A stretch of 64,000 nt of DNA from Massospora cicadina (lineage: Eukaryota > Entomophthoromycota > Entomophthoromycetes > Entomophthorales > Entomophthoraceae): contig JAKSZP010014524.1 of the NCBI GenBank assembly GCA_022478985.1, positions 62,001 to 126,000 on the forward strand. Reading direction: 5' to 3'. Shown one piece after another: positions 12,380 to 23,234 of the stretch. Every line of letters begins with the position of its first letter. Position 1 is the stretch's first letter. A model generated the notes under the pieces. It was not told the origin of the DNA, searched no databases, and saw nothing but the letters and a program-made list of their open reading frames with translations. The translations under genes and the position numbers were made by a program.

Positions 12380-13600
12380 GTATATGATGAGCCCCTGCAC
12401 CAAGGAAGCGATTAATGTATACATGAAGGACATGATAGTAAGAGGAATGATTGTACCATATAAATTTTAAGTAGTTTCCCCCATTCTGCTGGAGCCCAAA
12501 GCCAGTGAAGAACTCAGTCTGTGTGTGGGTTACCAGAAGTTGAATGCAATAAAGACCCTGACCATAACTCATCCCGCTGATGAAGATGATTTCAAAAATG
12601 ATCGCTAGTAGTTAAATCTTTTTCAAAACTAGACCTAATCAACGCATTCAATTAAGTGCCTGTAGCGCCCAAACACCAGAAATAAATGGCATTTAAATGC
12701 TATTTTAAGGTGTTTAAAGACTGAATCATGCCTTTTGGGTCAAGGAATGCCCTTCAGTTTTCTATAATACAATCAACCACGCGCTAAGGGATCTTATCAG
12801 AAGGTGCTGTGCCATAATTGGATAAATATCCCGTTTACTCAAAAACTAAGGAGGAGCTTCAGGCGGACATTTTAAAAGGTGCTCGAGGCTATTGCCCAGG
12901 CCAATCTCCATCCAAAGAAGAAAATTTTACAAGGTTTCAGAATCATTTTTGGGAAACATCATACTCAGGGATGGCAATGCCAATTTCCCGTGTTAGCTGA
13001 AAGAAGTTTAAAATGGTCTACCCCTAAAGACAGAACAGTAATCAGAATTTTTCAAGCATAATGAACTTCCTACGCCATTTTGCCATGGATCTTTAATATG
13101 GTCACACCTTAACCTGATTGACCGTCCAAGTCCCATTTCTAATGGGGTGAAGAAAAGGAGCATTTGTACCAGAGCATCAAGTTTCTCATTATCACTGCCC
13201 CTGTTCTGGAGCACCCATAAATGAACAGGCCATACATTGTAGAGACCAGCACCTCTAACTTGCAATTTGGGGAAGTCCTCTTGCAGAAGCTGGAAGATGG
13301 AGCCAACCACTCAACAGGTTACTTCAGTTGGAAAATGCTCCAGGTGGAGAAAAATAATTTGATTTAAAATAGGGAGCCTTTAGCCATTGTATCAACCCTG
13401 GATAAATGTCAACATTATCTTTTCTACACTAGGCACTCTTTTTTGATGAATCATAATTTGCTAGAATATTATAAGAGCTAAAGCAGATGAACCAACATTA
13501 GGACCACAGTCATCTAGGGCTGGAACAGTATTTTTCAAAGTTGATTACTAGCTTGTGGAGAGCAACGTATTACCCAAACTACTAAGTGAGACCAAAAGAT
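12380..13600 (+). pseudogene. Element C reverse transcriptase and RNase H
   Basis: RT blocks seen in order: LCVGYQKLNAIKT (about 12518-12560), KLDLINAFN (about 12626), an MPFG box (12730-12745), and a C-terminal part at 12879-13061 with LHPKKKILQGFRIIFGK and KWSTPKDRTVIRIFQA. The last matches the W-P-x-P-x...V-x-x-F-L-G connection region. The Y-x-D-D box is not readable in one frame. RNase H should occupy 13080-13600 but only fragments remain. Many stops and frameshifts. Confidence 0.7.
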
Positions 13601-15720
13601 ATCATTATCAAGAGAGAATGATGCATATAACACAATGCTACTATGCTCCCCATGAACCTGTTTGTATGATCAAGGAAATCAACAGAGACCTGGTAGGTAA
13701 AATATGCATGGCCCACCAAAGCTCTAACAATAGGAAAGATTTGCTAAAAAAACTTATTATAATGAAATGAATACAAAAAGTATAAAAAACTACTAGTTGA
13801 AAGGTCTTATACGCCATAAAGGCTGGATATGGGTTCCCACCTGCAAGCTACATGAAGAGGCAATTAAATCCTGTCACAACTTACTCTGTAGTGGGATATA
13901 CCAGGATTGAAAGAATGGAAAAACTTCTATAGATAAAGAATCCTTGGCCAGGGATGATGAGTACTTTAAGAGGCCACATCACCCTATGCCTTCCTGCGCC
14001 CAGTTTAAACACTCTAGGAGCAAATTGGTTGGGAAACTCAAGCCCTTGCAGAAGCCAGCCTACTGTGGTTATCCCAAAGTTTGGACTTCATCACTGTCCC
14101 TCTGAGATTGAAAAAGTACAACGCCATCATGGTCATATTGTACTAGTTTACAAATTTTGGGGTTTTCCCTGTACAATTAAAATAGCGGTAAAGGAAACAG
14201 CTTAGATTTTTGTCATGGAAGTGTTCTCCAGACATAGACTCTTGAAAAAAATAATCTCTGATAGGGGTCAGTTCATCTTCCACTTATGAGGAACACCTTC
14301 TCAACAACCTCAAGAATAAGCCGTGTCACTTGTCAGTGTACCATACCCAATGGATGACAAACCAAGATGGCGAACCAAACATTGAAACAGCACATTTGGT
14401 GTTACCTCACCTCCCAATAAGAACGCTGGACTGTCATGGTTAAATGACGTAATTGAGGTAGTGGGTTGCAAGGATAAGAAGGAGATGGTCCAGGCCAGAT
14501 GAGTCAAGTCAGTCGCCATCCCAGACCTTAGATACACCGTGCATAAACGCTGGGTTAAGGATAAATGGCATAGGTTAGTCTCCAGAAATTGAGTGATAGG
14601 GTCCCAGATGTTTCATCAATGGGGTTAAGATTTCCCGTTCTAGTGCAAATGACTTTGGTTTGGTACATTTTATTTCTAAATGTGAATAGAACTCTTAAAT
14701 TCTTCTATTACAAATAAAAGTGGAAATTAGTTAAAATTAAAGTTTTGATTTTGTGCATAATTGAGCTATAAATGTACCATCAATGGTAGCCTTGTTTATT
14801 TTTAGAGCCATTTTCAAGCCCAACAAAATGAGTTAGTCCAGAATTCCCAAATTTTTTTTTCTAGTTTTCGCCCTGACCATTATCTTTGTTGGTCGTCTCA
14901 CTTACAATAAGCGACTTGGCTTATAATAACTATCTTATGTTACTTTTTGTGGCCTCACAGTATACTCCTTATGGCTTATCCTGGGTTTCTTTCATAAGCT
15001 CTGATGTTATGAGCACCATATTGAGTGCGTGCACAATGCTTTACTAATATTTTTCTGGAGAGTTATAGACACTCTCCTAACATGGCCCAGCTAGTTGAAT
15101 CTTGCCCAATTTGCATACAACAATCTCAACCACACATCCATGGGAGTGTTGCCATTTAGGATAGCCACATTTCCTCCCAAGGATGATGGAAGGATCCCAA
15201 AGGGACCAGACCCTGCTGTAAATGATTTAGTAGATAAGATGATAGAAACTTTGAAACCCTGAGAGCTAAATTGGAAAAAACAGTGAATGCTAAAACCACA
15301 AAGTGAGTCCTCACTTCTTGGAAGCCCTTCATACTAAACAGGAAATCTGGTCAAAGTCAATACTAAAGATTACTCTTTCTCTACTTGTAAAAAGTTAGGT
15401 CCATTCATCTTTGGACTTTTTAGAGTCTCACGCCAGGTAAGCGAGATGGCTTATAAATTAGAGTTCCTGGTTGGCTCCCACGCACATCCAGTGTTGCATG
15501 TGTCACAAATCAGGAAGTTCAAAGATCTCAGATTTGAGAACCCAGAACTCATTAATTCCAACAGCCCCATATAAGTGGAATATGAAATATAAGTAATCAT
15601 CTACACCAAGATGTTACAAGAAAAGCGCAGATTACTATATAAGTGTTCTGTGTACCCCATTGAAGAATCCTCCTGGAAGATGGCCAACAACTGCGCCAAC
15701 TCTCCATAGAAGTTGGAGGA
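13601..15720 (+). pseudogene. Element C integrase with chromodomain
   Basis: The HHCC-region entry GLIRHKGWIWVPTCKLHEEA lies near 13803. The core has a first aspartate in SLDFITVPL (about 14080) and a second in IISDRGQFI (about 14255); a possible glutamate lies in the TNQDGEPNIE stretch near 14360. The tail FGLFRVSRQVSEMAYKLEF is at about 15413, with HPVLHVSQIRKFK after it. The chromodomain remnant is at about 15565-15720 (VEYEI, stop, then KRRLLYKCSVYPIEESSW). An AT-rich 0.6 kb block (about 14620-15200) without coding similarity interrupts the protein. Confidence 0.75.
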
Positions 15721-15759
15721 GTTCAGAGCACAAAGGGGGATTACCTCTGAGGGGGTTGA

Positions 15760-16324
15760 TGTGACGGTCAAAGCGATACCTGATTGCCATATCTCCTTAA
15801 TATTCCCCTTCAGGAATACTAAGCCAGTGTCTGAGGATCAGAAACCGGCAGATATACACGTTCTAATGGCGGTCCCAAGAACTACAATTTTACAATTGAC
15901 AAAACTATTTTAAAGAACAATTGAGTCAAACATGCGTTAAAAATAAATAATAAATAAGTCAACCATGAAAAGACTGTTTGGATTCAAGAATTCACATGGA
16001 TTCTGAGATTGGGCCCAAAAGAGCGCGGGTGATAGTACATAAATAATGGATTTCGCCAAACGGGTTCCAAACCCTCAAATGCTCACAGCGTAGACCCAGA
16101 CCTTGCTCCTTTAAGAAATTTTACTAAAAAACGTTAAATATCTTAATTTTGTCTTCTAGTAACTTCAACTAAAATAAATAGGTAAACTACCAAGCTTTTA
16201 TGAGGACTTTCAGATGTAAATTAGAAATTAATTTATATCATCCATAAAAGGATTACATCTTGGATCTGGAAAAAGCTCTTGCGGCCTTGTTCTCCCTATC
16301 CAGCTGGAAAACCCTGTTACTTAC
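15760..16324 (+). repeat. Element C 3' LTR, first part
   Basis: Starts TGTGACGG, directly preceded by a G-rich tract (gagggggttga, 15749-15759) that fits a polypurine tract. It aligns with 8778-9352 up to the CTTAC at 16320-16324, where element B was inserted. The LTR resumes at 22853. Confidence 0.75.
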
Positions 16325-16737
16325 TGTCAGGATTCAAGATAAAAATCATATCAAATTCCCATCTACCAAATCAGGCTGTGCTGAATTAGTCATTGAACCT
16401 ACCTGAGCTAAATCTATTTTAGGATCATCCTCACCTATTCCTGAGTCACGTGGGGTGGCAACTCCACCCATTCAGTCAGGTGAGCGACGCTATCCATTAT
16501 GGACGCCCATGAGGAGGCCATTCCAGAATATCAGTAAAGATCCTGATCAGATGAGGCCCCAATGATCCTGAAGGCACCAAGTCCCAATGCACCCTATAAA
16601 TATCAAAGTCTTTTAGTTTAATAAAATATTCGGTATTCTAACCCAATTTCCCGTTTCCTCCTCAGTGCTCTTTCCAATTTTTCCATCTTTGAGCCACTGT
16701 GAACCCTGGTGCCAGTCAAAAAACTGTAGTGCCAACA
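16325..16737 (+). repeat. Element B 5' LTR
   Basis: 413 bp. It carries a TATA-like CCTATAAATATC (about 16591) and a poly(A)-signal-like TTTAATAAAATATT (about 16617), as expected for U3/R of an LTR. It ends GTGCCAACA. It pairs with 22437-22852. Confidence 0.92.
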
Positions 16738-16741
16738 GAAA

Positions 16742-16761
16742 AGGTGCTCACTACAGGGGGG
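16742..16761 (+). promoter_or_regulatory. Element B primer-binding site
   Basis: Four bases after the LTR comes AGGTGCTCACTACAGGGGGG. The same core, TGGTGCTCACTACAGGGG with small changes, lies next to the 5' LTR of D (37281), F (50990), G (33722-33742, minus) and L (60421-60439, minus). A tRNA 3' end of type ...GUAGUGAGCACCA would pair with it. I cannot assign that tRNA. Confidence 0.7.
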
Positions 16762-16871
16762 CTCTGAGCTGACCTAAGTGAAAACGTCTATAACAATTAA
16801 TGGAAAACAATAGTAGCCCTGACAACCAAATGACTGGTAAATCAAAAAGCGTTACCTAATGGGTTAGTACC

Positions 16872-17480
16872 TTGCAGTGTGCAACGCTGCCTTCACAGCC
16901 AAAAAGGCTAGAATTTCGCGCTGCCTTTCAACTCTCGCTGCCCTCCCTAGATGGGAGCCAATACCAACTCCAGTATGAGAATATCAATGGTGTCAATCAA
17001 CAATTAATAAATGGCATCTACTCTGAGGGCGCCCGCTCCAGCTGCTCCCGCGCCTCCTCCATACCTTCCACAATGTGGGACCTCTATGCCTCAGCTGTAT
17101 TACCAGCTGGGGAGCTTACCCTGGGGCCTGACCGCTACCTTTGTAACTTTGTCCACCCCACTATCCATCACCTCCTCCAGTTAGTCAGATTACACCATAA
17201 GGAGGTCTCCCAGCAACTAGGGCTCACCCAGAATTTACAATTCTACATTATTACCTTTTACAACGCCACCTTCTCCTTCATGCATGACAATTGCAAAGCT
17301 ATTCTTGATAACCGGCGATTAATTAATGAGATCCGCGATCAGATTGTAGTACTGGATAGCAGAATCTCTGGCTACCTCAAGGAGCAATTTTTCCAAAACG
17401 CCCAGCTATTCACAGTGACATGGACCCATCATCTACAACAAGTTGAAGAACTGGTACGATCCCTACAGCAGCACTACTGA
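16872..17480 (+). pseudogene. Element B Gag, N-terminal helical part
   Basis: A 202-codon open frame starting at an ATG at 16872. No database-type domain is recognised by eye. The last 80 residues look helical and amphipathic (RLINEIRDQIVVLDSRISGYL, then LQQVEELVRSLQQHY at the end), consistent with a coiled coil. It ends in TGA, but a reading frame continues past it (ELASHDYPP) into a C homopolymer (17501-17506), where a one-base slip would join it to the collagen-like segment. It is therefore most likely the N-terminal part of one Gag polyprotein. Confidence 0.6.
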
Positions 17481-17497
17481 GAGCTGGCCTCTCATGA

Positions 17498-17640
17498 CTA
17501 CCCCCCACGGGTGCTGGGCCAGAAGGGCCTAGGGGGCCAGAAGGTCCCAAAGGGCGTCAAGGGCCAGCTGGACCCGAGGGACCACATGGGCCTCAAGGGC
17601 CTCCGGGCCCCCCAACCTCAGGCGAACCTGAAGACCCCTG
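17498..17640 (+). pseudogene. Element B Gag collagen-like Gly-X-Y repeat
   Basis: Reading frame 2, in frame with the gag core downstream. It encodes eleven uninterrupted Gly-X-Y triplets (it begins [12 protein letters not shown], ends GPPGPP), proline-rich with charged Y residues, then SGEPEDPW. The DNA here is clearly more GC-rich than its surroundings. Gly-X-Y runs of this kind form collagen triple helices. In a Gag protein this would suggest trimeric rods, but that is inference. The same feature occurs in element L (59470-59640). Only one TGA (17495) precedes it in this frame. Confidence 0.85.
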
Positions 17641-18760
17641 GCGAAGGGATATAATGACCACCCTGGCTGCCTTATGGGATCAAATCCAAAAGGTGGCATT
17701 GGGGTGCAAGCTCTGATTGGACGGTGTCCCCCTTGACCCTAGGGTCTCCATCAAAGCATTGTCAGATGAGATGGATAACCTTAGCGCCTTCACAAAGCTT
17801 ACTGACGCTCATATCTCCCAGCTTGAGACAACTTGTCATGAGCTCAAAACCTGGTTGGCCACCATTGAAAACCAGCTCCATCTACAGAACTCCGAGATTC
17901 AATCCTTAAAGGAGAAGGTTGCCCATAAGGCTTTTGCGTCCACCCTCAGCCAGAATTGGGACTACATCCAAGAGGACTTAGAGGGCTTGTGGAGGCGATT
18001 AGATCAGCAGGTTTCTCGAGATTATGCGGCTATGGAGATCTCAGAGCTGACCCCTATCCCAGGCGTTAACAACCTTTCCACTACCATTGTAGCTAACTTT
18101 AAACCTAGTTTCAAGGAAAAGTTCACCCCGGACAGAAAAAGTATAGCCTCCTTCCTGTATGCCTATGAGAGTTCCATGGAGGAGGCCACTGATCGACAAA
18201 AGGTGAAGCATATCCACTCCTGTCTAGACAGCACCGCCTTGGAAATCATGACTCCCCATCTAAGGAGTGTAACACCTGAGAACAGGTCCGCACCTCCCTG
18301 ATCCAAGAGTTTGGCAGCAACCAAACCCTGGCCCACCAGAAGCAAGCGTTCATGGGCATTCAACTGAACAAAGGAGAAAAACCTATAGAGTTTGCTAACC
18401 AGTTCTACGCCCAGGCACAACCTTTGGTCACAACAAACCGTATCACTCTGGACGACGCCATCACTACTGTCATCTCCGCCTTGGGGTCCTATCCTGAAGT
18501 CCAAATGCACATGATCGGGCAGAAGAAAGGGTTCACCTGTATCAGGGAGATTAAGGAGGCCCTCAATGAGATCCCTGTCTGGATCCTACACTTTAAGGCC
18601 ACAACTACTAGCCTCTCTAACCACCCTAGGGTCCATGTATTCAAAAACCAGAAGAACCCCCATACTCGGTGCACCTATTGCAATGGCTTTAGACATAGCG
18701 CTAAGACCTGCTGGAAACGTCTTGCTGAGGAGGCGGGAAAAGGGTCATCATCATGAAGGA
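17641..18760 (+). pseudogene. Element B Gag core and zinc knuckle
   Basis: Continues in the collagen frame past one TGA (17714) into a 194-codon stretch at 17717-18301. It has a coiled-coil-like part (HISQLETTCHELKTWLATIE) and the conserved FKPSFKEKFTPDRKSIASFL motif also seen in the Gags of L and F. After a frameshift, 18352-18756 holds the rest, ending in a CCHC zinc knuckle, CTYCNGFRHSAKTC (about 18670-18711). The knuckle spacing C-X2-C-X4-H-X4-C is intact. This is a nucleocapsid-type RNA-binding motif. Confidence 0.85.
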
Positions 18761-18929
18761 CGAGGCGCTCCATGCTGACATCCCTGCCCAGCCTCAAGTA
18801 TCCCCCATGCATAAACCAGAAGCCATTGTTTCTGAAGAAGTAGTCGCAGTATCTGATGACAATAAACACATTGATACTGCTTACTCTTCTTCTGATGATT
18901 CTCCCATGTTCCTTACGTTGCCACCCTAG

Positions 18930-19350
18930 TTTGTAAGTTTGGTTACCTAAATCACTGTCTGGGTCCACAAGGTTCCAGTTTACGCCATAGTAGATAGTGG
19001 CTCCCCCGTGAACGTCATCTCTTCCAAGCTGATGAAACGCATCAAGGTCACCCCCAATATGCCGCACTACATGGAGTATGGAATGGCTGGCCCTCAGTGC
19101 ACCCGATCCATAAGGGCCTATTCCTCTCTACCAATTTGATTCAGAAATCTTGACTTATATATGACTGCCATTGCTCTGGACAACCCTTGCTATGATCTTC
19201 TCCTCAGGACACAGTTCCTTTGAGACTATTTGGTGGTTCTCCACTATGATGGTGGTTTCCTCTCTCTTCTAGGGCATCGAGTCCCTCTGGTTTTTGAGAC
19301 TGCTCATGACTCTAGGGCTGAGGTCAAGGCCTGAGCCTGCCTATTGGAGA
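18930..19350 (+). pseudogene. Element B aspartic protease
   Basis: VYAIVDSGSPVNVISSKL at about 18973-19026 is the retroviral-type protease active site with Asp-Ser-Gly intact. It is followed by YGMAGPQCTRSIRAYSSLP and AIALDNPCYDLLL, the flap and second conserved block of this family. A few stops (19138, 19221) interrupt it. It would process the Gag-Pol polyprotein. Confidence 0.85.
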
Positions 19351-19869
19351 CCAAAGGATGAATCAATCGGCTTGAGTATCACATCTGGGGCTCTTAAGTC
19401 TGACTGCCCCCTCCTGCTGTTGACAGATTATAGGGGATGCTGATCTACTTGCCCCAGGTGACTACCATACCCCCAAAATCCCAAGTCATTGTCAACACTT
19501 GGGTCCATGTCAACATTCCCTTGGGGCATTTACTGGAGGTCTGAGGCCTAGATAACCCATCTCCCAAAGAAGTGCTGACCTGCCCCGGGATCCTTGATTC
19601 AGCATATGCCAGATCTATATCAGTGTTGCTAGCCAACCTGACTGATAAAACAAAAGTTGTAGGTCTGAACCAACCTGCCGCTTACATCCACCTGTTACCA
19701 ATTAAGGCTGTTGCCAACATTCAAAGCTTTGGGGACTTAAGGGACTTTGGCTTGGAGTTACCACCCTCGGTTAATTTGGTCAACGCTAATATAAGAAGGA
19801 CCTCACTGAAGAACAGCGACTTGAAGTTCAGGAGCTCCTGGAGGAATAATTGGACCTATTCTCCACTTC

Positions 19870-20770
19870 GACCTATAATTTTGGAAGGATGAACGGAGTC
19901 CTCCACCATGTAGAAACTGGGGACGCCCCCCTTTTTGGTCCCAGCCTTACTGAAAGAGCAAGGTTGAAGAGGCCCAGGTCGCGGTAGAGCTCAAACAGCT
20001 GCTCAACGCTGGGCTCTTGGTCCCTTCGCGTAGTCCTTGGTCCTCCCCTCTTCTTCTGGTCCGAAAGAAAGATGGCAAGCACCAGGTGGTGATGGATTAT
20101 CGATGACTCAACTCCATAACCAAGGAGGACAGCTATCCTATGCCCCATATTGACAATTCTATCTGTCTGCTTGCGGGTTCCCAGTACTTCTCAGCCATGG
20201 ACCTCGCCAGCGGGTATTGGCAGGTTGAGCTCGCCCCTGAAGACTGAGCCAAGTGTGCTCTAATTGCCCATGAGGGGCTGTTTGAGCCCACCTGGATGCC
20301 CCAAGGTCTCTGCAACGCCCCAGCCACATCCCAGCGTGCCATGGATGGGATCCTTGGGGACCTAAAGCTCTCCTGTGTCCTCGTCTACCTGGATGACATC
20401 ACCATTTTTTTGCAAACCTTTAACGGACATGTAGAGCATCTTAAGAAAGTCTTTGAGCGCGTCTCAGGAAGGCCTCCATCAAGCTCAAGCTCTCAAAGTG
20501 CTCATTTTTAAAGCCTGAGCTAGAATTTCTAGGACACAAGGTCTCCAAGAGTGGCATCCAACCTATACCCAACAAGGTCAATGCCATAGAAAAGATGTCG
20601 CGCCCCCAAAGCCTACGAGATATTCAAGTCTTTCTAGGTATGGTGAACTATTACTGTCAGTTTATCCCGCGGTTTGCTGACCTAGCTGAGCTGTTGTTCT
20701 ACCTCCTACAAAAGAATGTAACATTTGAGTGGTGACCTGAGCAGGAACAGGCCTTCAACGCTTTATGTAC
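19870..20770 (+). pseudogene. Element B reverse transcriptase
   Basis: RT motifs in order: LVRKKDGKHQVVMDYR then a TGA in place of CGA (20104), AMDLASGYWQVELAPED (about 20198), MPQGLCNAPATSQRAMDGI (20296) and the catalytic LVYLDDITIF (about 20382-20411), where both aspartates are kept. The thumb/connection follows as LEFLGHKVSKSGIQPIPNK and FLGMVNYYCQFIPRFADL (20522-20690). Several frameshifts. Confidence 0.88.
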
Positions 20771-21215
20771 GGCCTAATGTACTAAGCCTGTTCTAGCTCA
20801 TCCTCACTTTGACCAACCTTTCTTGCTGTTTACAGATGCAAGCGATGTCGCTTTTGGGGCTATTTTGGCTCAGCACGATGAGGACAAGGTTAATCACCCC
20901 ATGTCTTATTTTAGTAAGATGCTAAGCAAGGCTTAGCGGAACTACAGCGTCACTGAGAGGGAATGTTTAGCCATTCTCTTAGCCATCAAATATTTTCAGC
21001 ACTACCTCTATGGTACACATTTTACTATTATTACAGACCATTCTTCCCTCCGGTGGCTGCAAAAAATTGAAAGACCCCAATGGACGGTTGGCAAGGTGGG
21101 CCCTACGACTGCAAAGCTATGACTTCACCATTGTCCACTGCACAGGCGCTATACACCAGAATGCCGATGGCCTCTCCTGGATGCTAATATTAGCAGTCCT
21201 GACCCCCAAGTAAGA
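20771..21215 (+). pseudogene. Element B RNase H
   Basis: PFLLFTDASDVAFGAILAQ starts near 20818. [18 protein letters not shown] and [15 protein letters not shown] follow. The acidic residues Asp-Glu-Asp of the RNase H fold are all present. A stop (20935) and a one-base slip near 21060 break the frame; the other frame continues at 21080 to HQNADGLSW. Confidence 0.85.
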
Positions 21216-21269
21216 TTGGCTCTACAACCTGATCGGACAGCCTGAATGATGGGAAATAGAAACCCCTGA

Positions 21270-22430
21270 GGTTCAGGCCGAACTCTGCCAAATGACTCAA
21301 GACACTCAAATCAAGGATGGGCTACTCTACAAGAGGGTCAACAATAAGTGGCTTCCCTACGTCTGACCTTCCTCTCAAACTGACGTCATCTTGGAAGGCC
21401 ATTCTACTGTTGGACATGGTGCGGTTAAGAAGACCCATGAATGGCTGAAGTCACGCTGCTACTGGGACTGAATGGTAGAAACCATCCAAGAGGTTCTGGA
21501 AGCTTATATGACCTGCTGATCCCAAGACTGGGCCAACCCTCAATATCAGCACTCAGTTGTTGCCCTGACCAAACCTTTCAATGTCATGAGTATCGACATG
21601 GTGGGTCCCCTTCCCACGGATTGCATGGCCACAAGTATATTATCCTAGCCGTAGACCACTTAACTAAGTGGGTTGAGGCGATCTCAGTCCCTGCTGCCAC
21701 TGCTAAGGCTACCGCCCTATTTCTTATTCACTCTGTTTTCACCCAGCATGGGTGCCCCCAGACCTTGCTTTCAGACAATGGGTTGAACTTCACCTCCCAG
21801 GTAGTACAGGAACTAACTTCGCTATTTGGCACCACCCAGAGTTTCGCTGCCCCCTACCACCCTTCTACTAACGGGGTGGTAGAACGCACTAATGAAACTC
21901 TTGTTTCCATTCTATGGAAGTTGGCCGCCTCAGATTTTGACGTTGAAACCATTATCTGCCCAGCGCTTTGCTTGCCTACTGAGTAAGCTATCACTGTGTC
22001 ATCAAGATGTCCCCATTTGAAGCCCTGTACAGGCGGGCACCTTGGCTACCCAGTAGCGTCCAGCCCCTGCTCAAAGCCTCCACCCCCGAGAGCTCCAATT
22101 TAACTATGAGGGCTCTAGCCAATGAAATTGTCCATCTTTAAGCCCAAGCCACTCAAGGCATTATCACCACCACTGGAAGAGAGACATCCTGATCAAATCT
22201 CAGACAACCCTCTTTACCAGATTTTCAACTAGGTGACCTCATTTTCTTTTATCATCATCAACCTGGAGGCTGACAGAACAAACTTGACGTACTGTGGTCT
22301 GGACCCTACAAAGGCATACATAAGGTGAAGTCTGAGTACTCCATTGCTGACATCAATCAAGGGACTGTTGTAAATTGGGTGCATGGTTGGTTCCTCCAGC
22401 CGTATACCCCCTCTAACAGGATCTTGAGGG
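21270..22430 (+). pseudogene. Element B integrase
   Basis: The HHCC region includes GHSTVGHGAVKKTHEWLK (about 21400). The core is 21441-21986: SIDMVGPLPTD, LLSDNGLNFTSQ and HPSTNGVVERTNETL, so the catalytic D, D and E are all retained. The C-terminal GPY/F-like part reads LWSGPYKGIHKVKSEYSI and VVNWVHGWFLQPYTP (about 22290-22410). There is no chromodomain. A polypurine tract (cttgaggggggcc, 22423-22435) lies directly before the 3' LTR. Confidence 0.88.
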
Positions 22431-22436
22431 GGGCCT

Positions 22437-22852
22437 TGTCAGGATTTGAGATAAAAATTGTATTAAATTCTCATCTTCCAAATCAGGCCATGCCAAATCA
22501 GTCATTGAACCTACCCAAGCTAAATCTATTTCAGGATCATCCTCACCTAATCCTGAGTCACGTGGGGCGGCAACTCCACCTTTTCAGTCAGGCGAGCAAC
22601 GCTATCCATTACAGATGCCCATGAGGAGGCCATTCTGGAAAATCAGTAAAGAACCTGATCAGATGAGGCCCCAAAGATCCCAAAGGCACCGAGTCCCAAC
22701 AAATCCTATAAATATCGAAGCCTTTTAGTTTAATAAAGTATTCAGTATTCTAACCCAATTTTCCTGTTTCCTCCTCAGCACTCTTTCCAAATTTTTCCAG
22801 CTTTGAGCCACCGCGAACCCTGGTGCCAGTCTGAAGAACTGTAGCACCAACA
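22437..22852 (+). repeat. Element B 3' LTR
   Basis: 416 bp partner of 16325-16737. Twelve dinucleotides read TG in one copy and CA in the other, and about nine more differ as CG against TG or CA. This is the pattern left by independent decay of methylated CpG. Confidence 0.92.
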
Positions 22853-23019
22853 CTTACCATCAGAATCATGCACACCATTTTCAGAGTTCCTTTGCCAGAT
22901 GTACCAACAGCTGTCAGACTAGGACCTTCTCTGAGGTGCCCTATTGATTATATTGATCATTACTTGGGCTTTACCCCAAAATTGCTCTGCGGTAATGTGG
23001 AGAGAACTTATCCATCACA
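22853..23019 (+). repeat. Element C 3' LTR, second part
   Basis: Continuation of the C 3' LTR beyond element B. It starts with the second copy of CTTAC and ends TCCATCACA at 23019, the same terminus as at 10857. It aligns with 10700-10857 (for example CTTCTCTGAGGTGCC versus CTTCTCTCAGGTGCC). Confidence 0.75.
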
Positions 23020-23234
23020 CCAACTTTAGGGTTTTTTCTTTTTTGGATCCAATGAGCCCTATTGGCATTAGGCTGATCTAGAAGACAGCCATATATAGTG
23101 TTCAGACTGACATTAAAGACAATATCTCATTACAATAGCAATTTGTTTGACTGATATGTGGTCAGTTTGAAAATTTTTGGTGATTTTGTGCTTAGCTTTG
23201 GCTTAAAATCAGTAGTGAAGGTTACATACCATAC

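Larger units (their letters stand above)
16325..22852 (+). mobile_element. Element B: Ty3 element with collagen-like Gag, nested in C
   Basis: Complete 6.5 kb insertion. Its LTRs are 16325-16737 and 22437-22852, both TGTCAGGATT...CCAACA, and a perfect 5 bp target duplication CTTAC occurs at 16320-16324 and 22853-22857. Internal order: primer-binding site, two-part Gag with a Gly-X-Y repeat, zinc knuckle, aspartic protease, RT, RNase H, integrase, polypurine tract. There is no chromodomain. The LTRs differ at roughly 55 of 415 positions by hand count, mostly transitions. This is one of the better preserved elements here, yet every frame is interrupted. Confidence 0.93.
8778..23019 (+). mobile_element. 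Element C: decayed chromovirus with two nested insertions
   Basis: Plus-strand Ty3 element. Its LTRs have perfect 5 bp inverted ends, TGTGA...TCACA. The 5' LTR is 8778-10857 and the 3' LTR 15760-16324 plus 22853-23019. Removing the LINE-like insert from the first and element B from the second gives about 720 and 730 bp, which agree. Flanking 5-mers are ctacc (8773-8777) and ccaac (23020-23024), only 3 of 5 identical. The internal region runs gag zone, protease, RT, RNase H, integrase, chromodomain, then a G-rich tract before the 3' LTR. Confidence 0.8.

Noticed and set aside
9253..16324. Idea that 9253-9352 and 16250-16324 are the ends of one separate element
   Set aside because: Both are internal parts of the C LTR; the similarity extends leftwards to 8778 and 15760 and rightwards across the LINE-like insert and element B.
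18163..18510. 115-codon minus frame and neighbouring minus frames to 20342
   Set aside because: All are antisense shadows of the well-supported forward gag, protease and RT of element B.
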